Shown: piece by piece, positions 6,008 to 6,961 of the stretch
Layout of the letters: each line of letters begins with the position of its first letter
Numbering within the stretch: position 1 is the first letter of the stretch
Assembly: GCA_937975735.1 (NCBI GenBank)
Contig: CALJUI010000278.1
Location: 1 to 6,961 of the forward strand
Source of the DNA: an uncultured Rubrivivax sp.
Lineage (GTDB): Bacteria > Pseudomonadota > Gammaproteobacteria > Burkholderiales > Burkholderiaceae_C
Direction: 5' to 3'
DNA length: 6,961 bases
Made by a program: the position numbers and the translations under genes
Notes under the pieces: generated by a model
The model's database searches: none
Seen by the model: the letters and a program-made list of their open reading frames with translations, nothing else
What the model was told of the DNA's origin: nothing

Positions 6008-6961
6008 ATGTCTGAGTTTTCCTTCTGGCGCCGCGCCGGCCTGACGATCGCCTTGTGCTGCGCCACCGGTGGCGGCCTGCACGCCGCCGCGACCGAGGGC
6101 GCCCCGACGCGCTCCGCGCTCGACGCCCAGCTGTTCTACCAGCTGCTCATCGGCGAGATGGAGTTGCGCAACGGCCAGGCCGGCACCGCCTACCAGGTCT
6201 TCCTCGACGCCGCCCGCCGCACGCGCGACCCGCAGCTGTTCCGCCGGGCGATGGACGTGGCGCTGCAGGCCCGCGCCGGCGACGAGGCGCTGGCCGCGAC
6301 CAAGGCCTGGGCGCAGGCGTTGCCCAACTCGCCGGATCCGCTGCGGCTGCAGTTGCAGATCCTGACCGCGATGAACCGCCTCGGCGAGGCGGCGGAGCCC
6401 CTGCGCGCGCTGATCCGCGTGACCCCGGCCGACCAGCGCAACAGCCTGCTGTCGGCGCTGCCGCGTCTGTTCGAGCGTGCCGCCGACAAGCGCCAGAGCG
6501 CGCAGACGCTGGCCCAGGTGCTCGAGCCCTATCTGGCGCAGGCCGCCACGCGCACCGCCGCGCGCGTCGCGCTCGGCCGCGCCTGGCTGGCCGCCGACGA
6601 TGGCGCCAAGGCGCTGGCGCTGGCCGAGTCCGCGCAGGACGACGACCCCCAGGCGCGCGGCCCTGTGCTGCTGGCGATCGAGCTGATCCGCAGCCAGCCG
6701 CAGGCCGAGCGTCTGGTCACCGACCACCTCGCGCGGCCCGGTGCCGAGCCGGCCCTGCGCCTGGCCTACGTCCGCCTGCTGACCGCAACCCAGCGCTATG
6801 CCGACGCGATCGCGCAGCTCGAGGTGGCCACCCGCGCGCAGCCCGACGACGCCCCGCCCTTCCTGACGCTGGGCGCGCTGCACCTGGAGTTGCGCCACTT
6901 CGCCGAGGCCGATGCGGCGCTGCAGCGCTATCTGGCTCTCGCTGCCCCGGGCGCCGCGGTC
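6008..6961 (+). CDS. Exported tetratricopeptide-repeat protein (3' end outside window)
   Basis: An open frame from ATG 6008 to the window edge: 318 codons with no stop, so the C-terminus is missing. The N-terminus looks like a Sec signal peptide: charged MSEFSFWRR, hydrophobic AGLTIALCCATGGG, then a probable cut after A26 (LHA) or A28. The two cysteines (17-18) do not sit in a proper lipobox because Leu or Cys precedes them, so a lipoprotein is not supported. The mature part is nearly all helical and Ala/Leu/Arg-rich, with TPR-like helix pairs such as LLIGEMELRNGQAGTAYQVF and, at about 284-312, PFLTLGALHLELRHFAEADA. TPR proteins are protein-binding scaffolds; this one should face the periplasm. 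In many betaproteobacteria a TPR protein beside mutM is followed by lolB (outer-membrane lipoprotein receptor), which hints at an envelope role, but that is inference. No specific partner can be named. Confidence 0.88.
   Translation, partial: MSEFSFWRRAGLTIALCCATGGGLHAAATEGAPTRSALDAQLFYQLLIGEMELRNGQAGTAYQVFLDAARRTRDPQLFRRAMDVALQARAGDEALAATKAWAQALPNSPDPLRLQLQILTAMNRLGEAAEPLRALIRVTPADQRNSLLSALPRLFERAADKRQSAQTLAQVLEPYLAQAATRTAARVALGRAWLAADDGAKALALAESAQDDDPQARGPVLLAIELIRSQPQAERLVTDHLARPGAEPALRLAYVRLLTATQRYADAIAQLEVATRAQPDDAPPFLTLGALHLELRHFAEADAALQRYLALAAPGAAV

Noticed and set aside
6056..6061. Cys17-Cys18 in the TPR protein signal peptide as a lipoprotein attachment site.
   Set aside because: The residue before each cysteine is Leu or Cys, not Gly/Ala/Ser, so it is not a proper lipobox; an LHA-A signal peptidase I site fits better.
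5747..6898. A 383-codon minus-strand frame opposite the TPR gene and the mutM start.
   Set aside because: It crosses the intergenic promoter region and the mutM start in another frame, and its sequence is Gly/Arg/Gln-rich low complexity. The opposite strand has a signal peptide, a good ribosome site and TPR-like helices.

Overview
This is a GC-rich, almost gap-free chromosomal window with strongly G/C-biased third codon positions. It carries seven protein genes: one cut at the left edge (recN), one cut at the right edge (a TPR protein), and five complete. The protein sequences and the gene order (mutM back to back with an exported TPR protein, mutM and mutY on one strand, rapZ close by) point to a betaproteobacterium, most likely of the order Burkholderiales. 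This is an inference from family resemblance; no search was run. I see no insertion sequence, phage gene, tRNA, rRNA or CRISPR array.

Layout. Positions 1-2021 read rightward: the end of recN (SMC-like DNA repair ATPase), then rapZ (P-loop nucleotide-binding protein/RNase adaptor) starting at a GTG, then a small stand-alone protein made of the N-terminal (substrate-binding) domain of Lon, whose start overlaps the rapZ end by 14 nt. Positions 2014-5963 read leftward as mutM, then a 657-aa dynamin-like GTPase, then mutY. The GTPase stop and mutY start share one base (TGATG). The two groups converge, and the last codons of the Lon-domain gene and mutY overlap by 8 nt. From 6008 to the right edge an exported TPR protein reads rightward, divergent from mutM across a 44-bp AT-richer gap that must hold the promoters.

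How the genes work together. MutM removes 8-oxoguanine (and FapyG) opposite C, and MutY removes A mispaired with 8-oxoguanine; together they are two arms of the GO oxidative-damage system. Here they bracket a dynamin-like GTPase that is probably translationally coupled to mutY. RecN acts in double-strand-break repair, so the window is rich in DNA-maintenance genes. RapZ and the Lon-domain protein form a coupled pair with a different, regulatory or proteostatic, flavour.

Most of the window is ordinary conserved chromosome. The least understood parts are the GTPase embedded between the two glycosylases, the RapZ tail that lacks most of the basic residues used for sRNA binding in E. coli, the orphan Lon-domain protein, and the compact divergent mutM/TPR control region.
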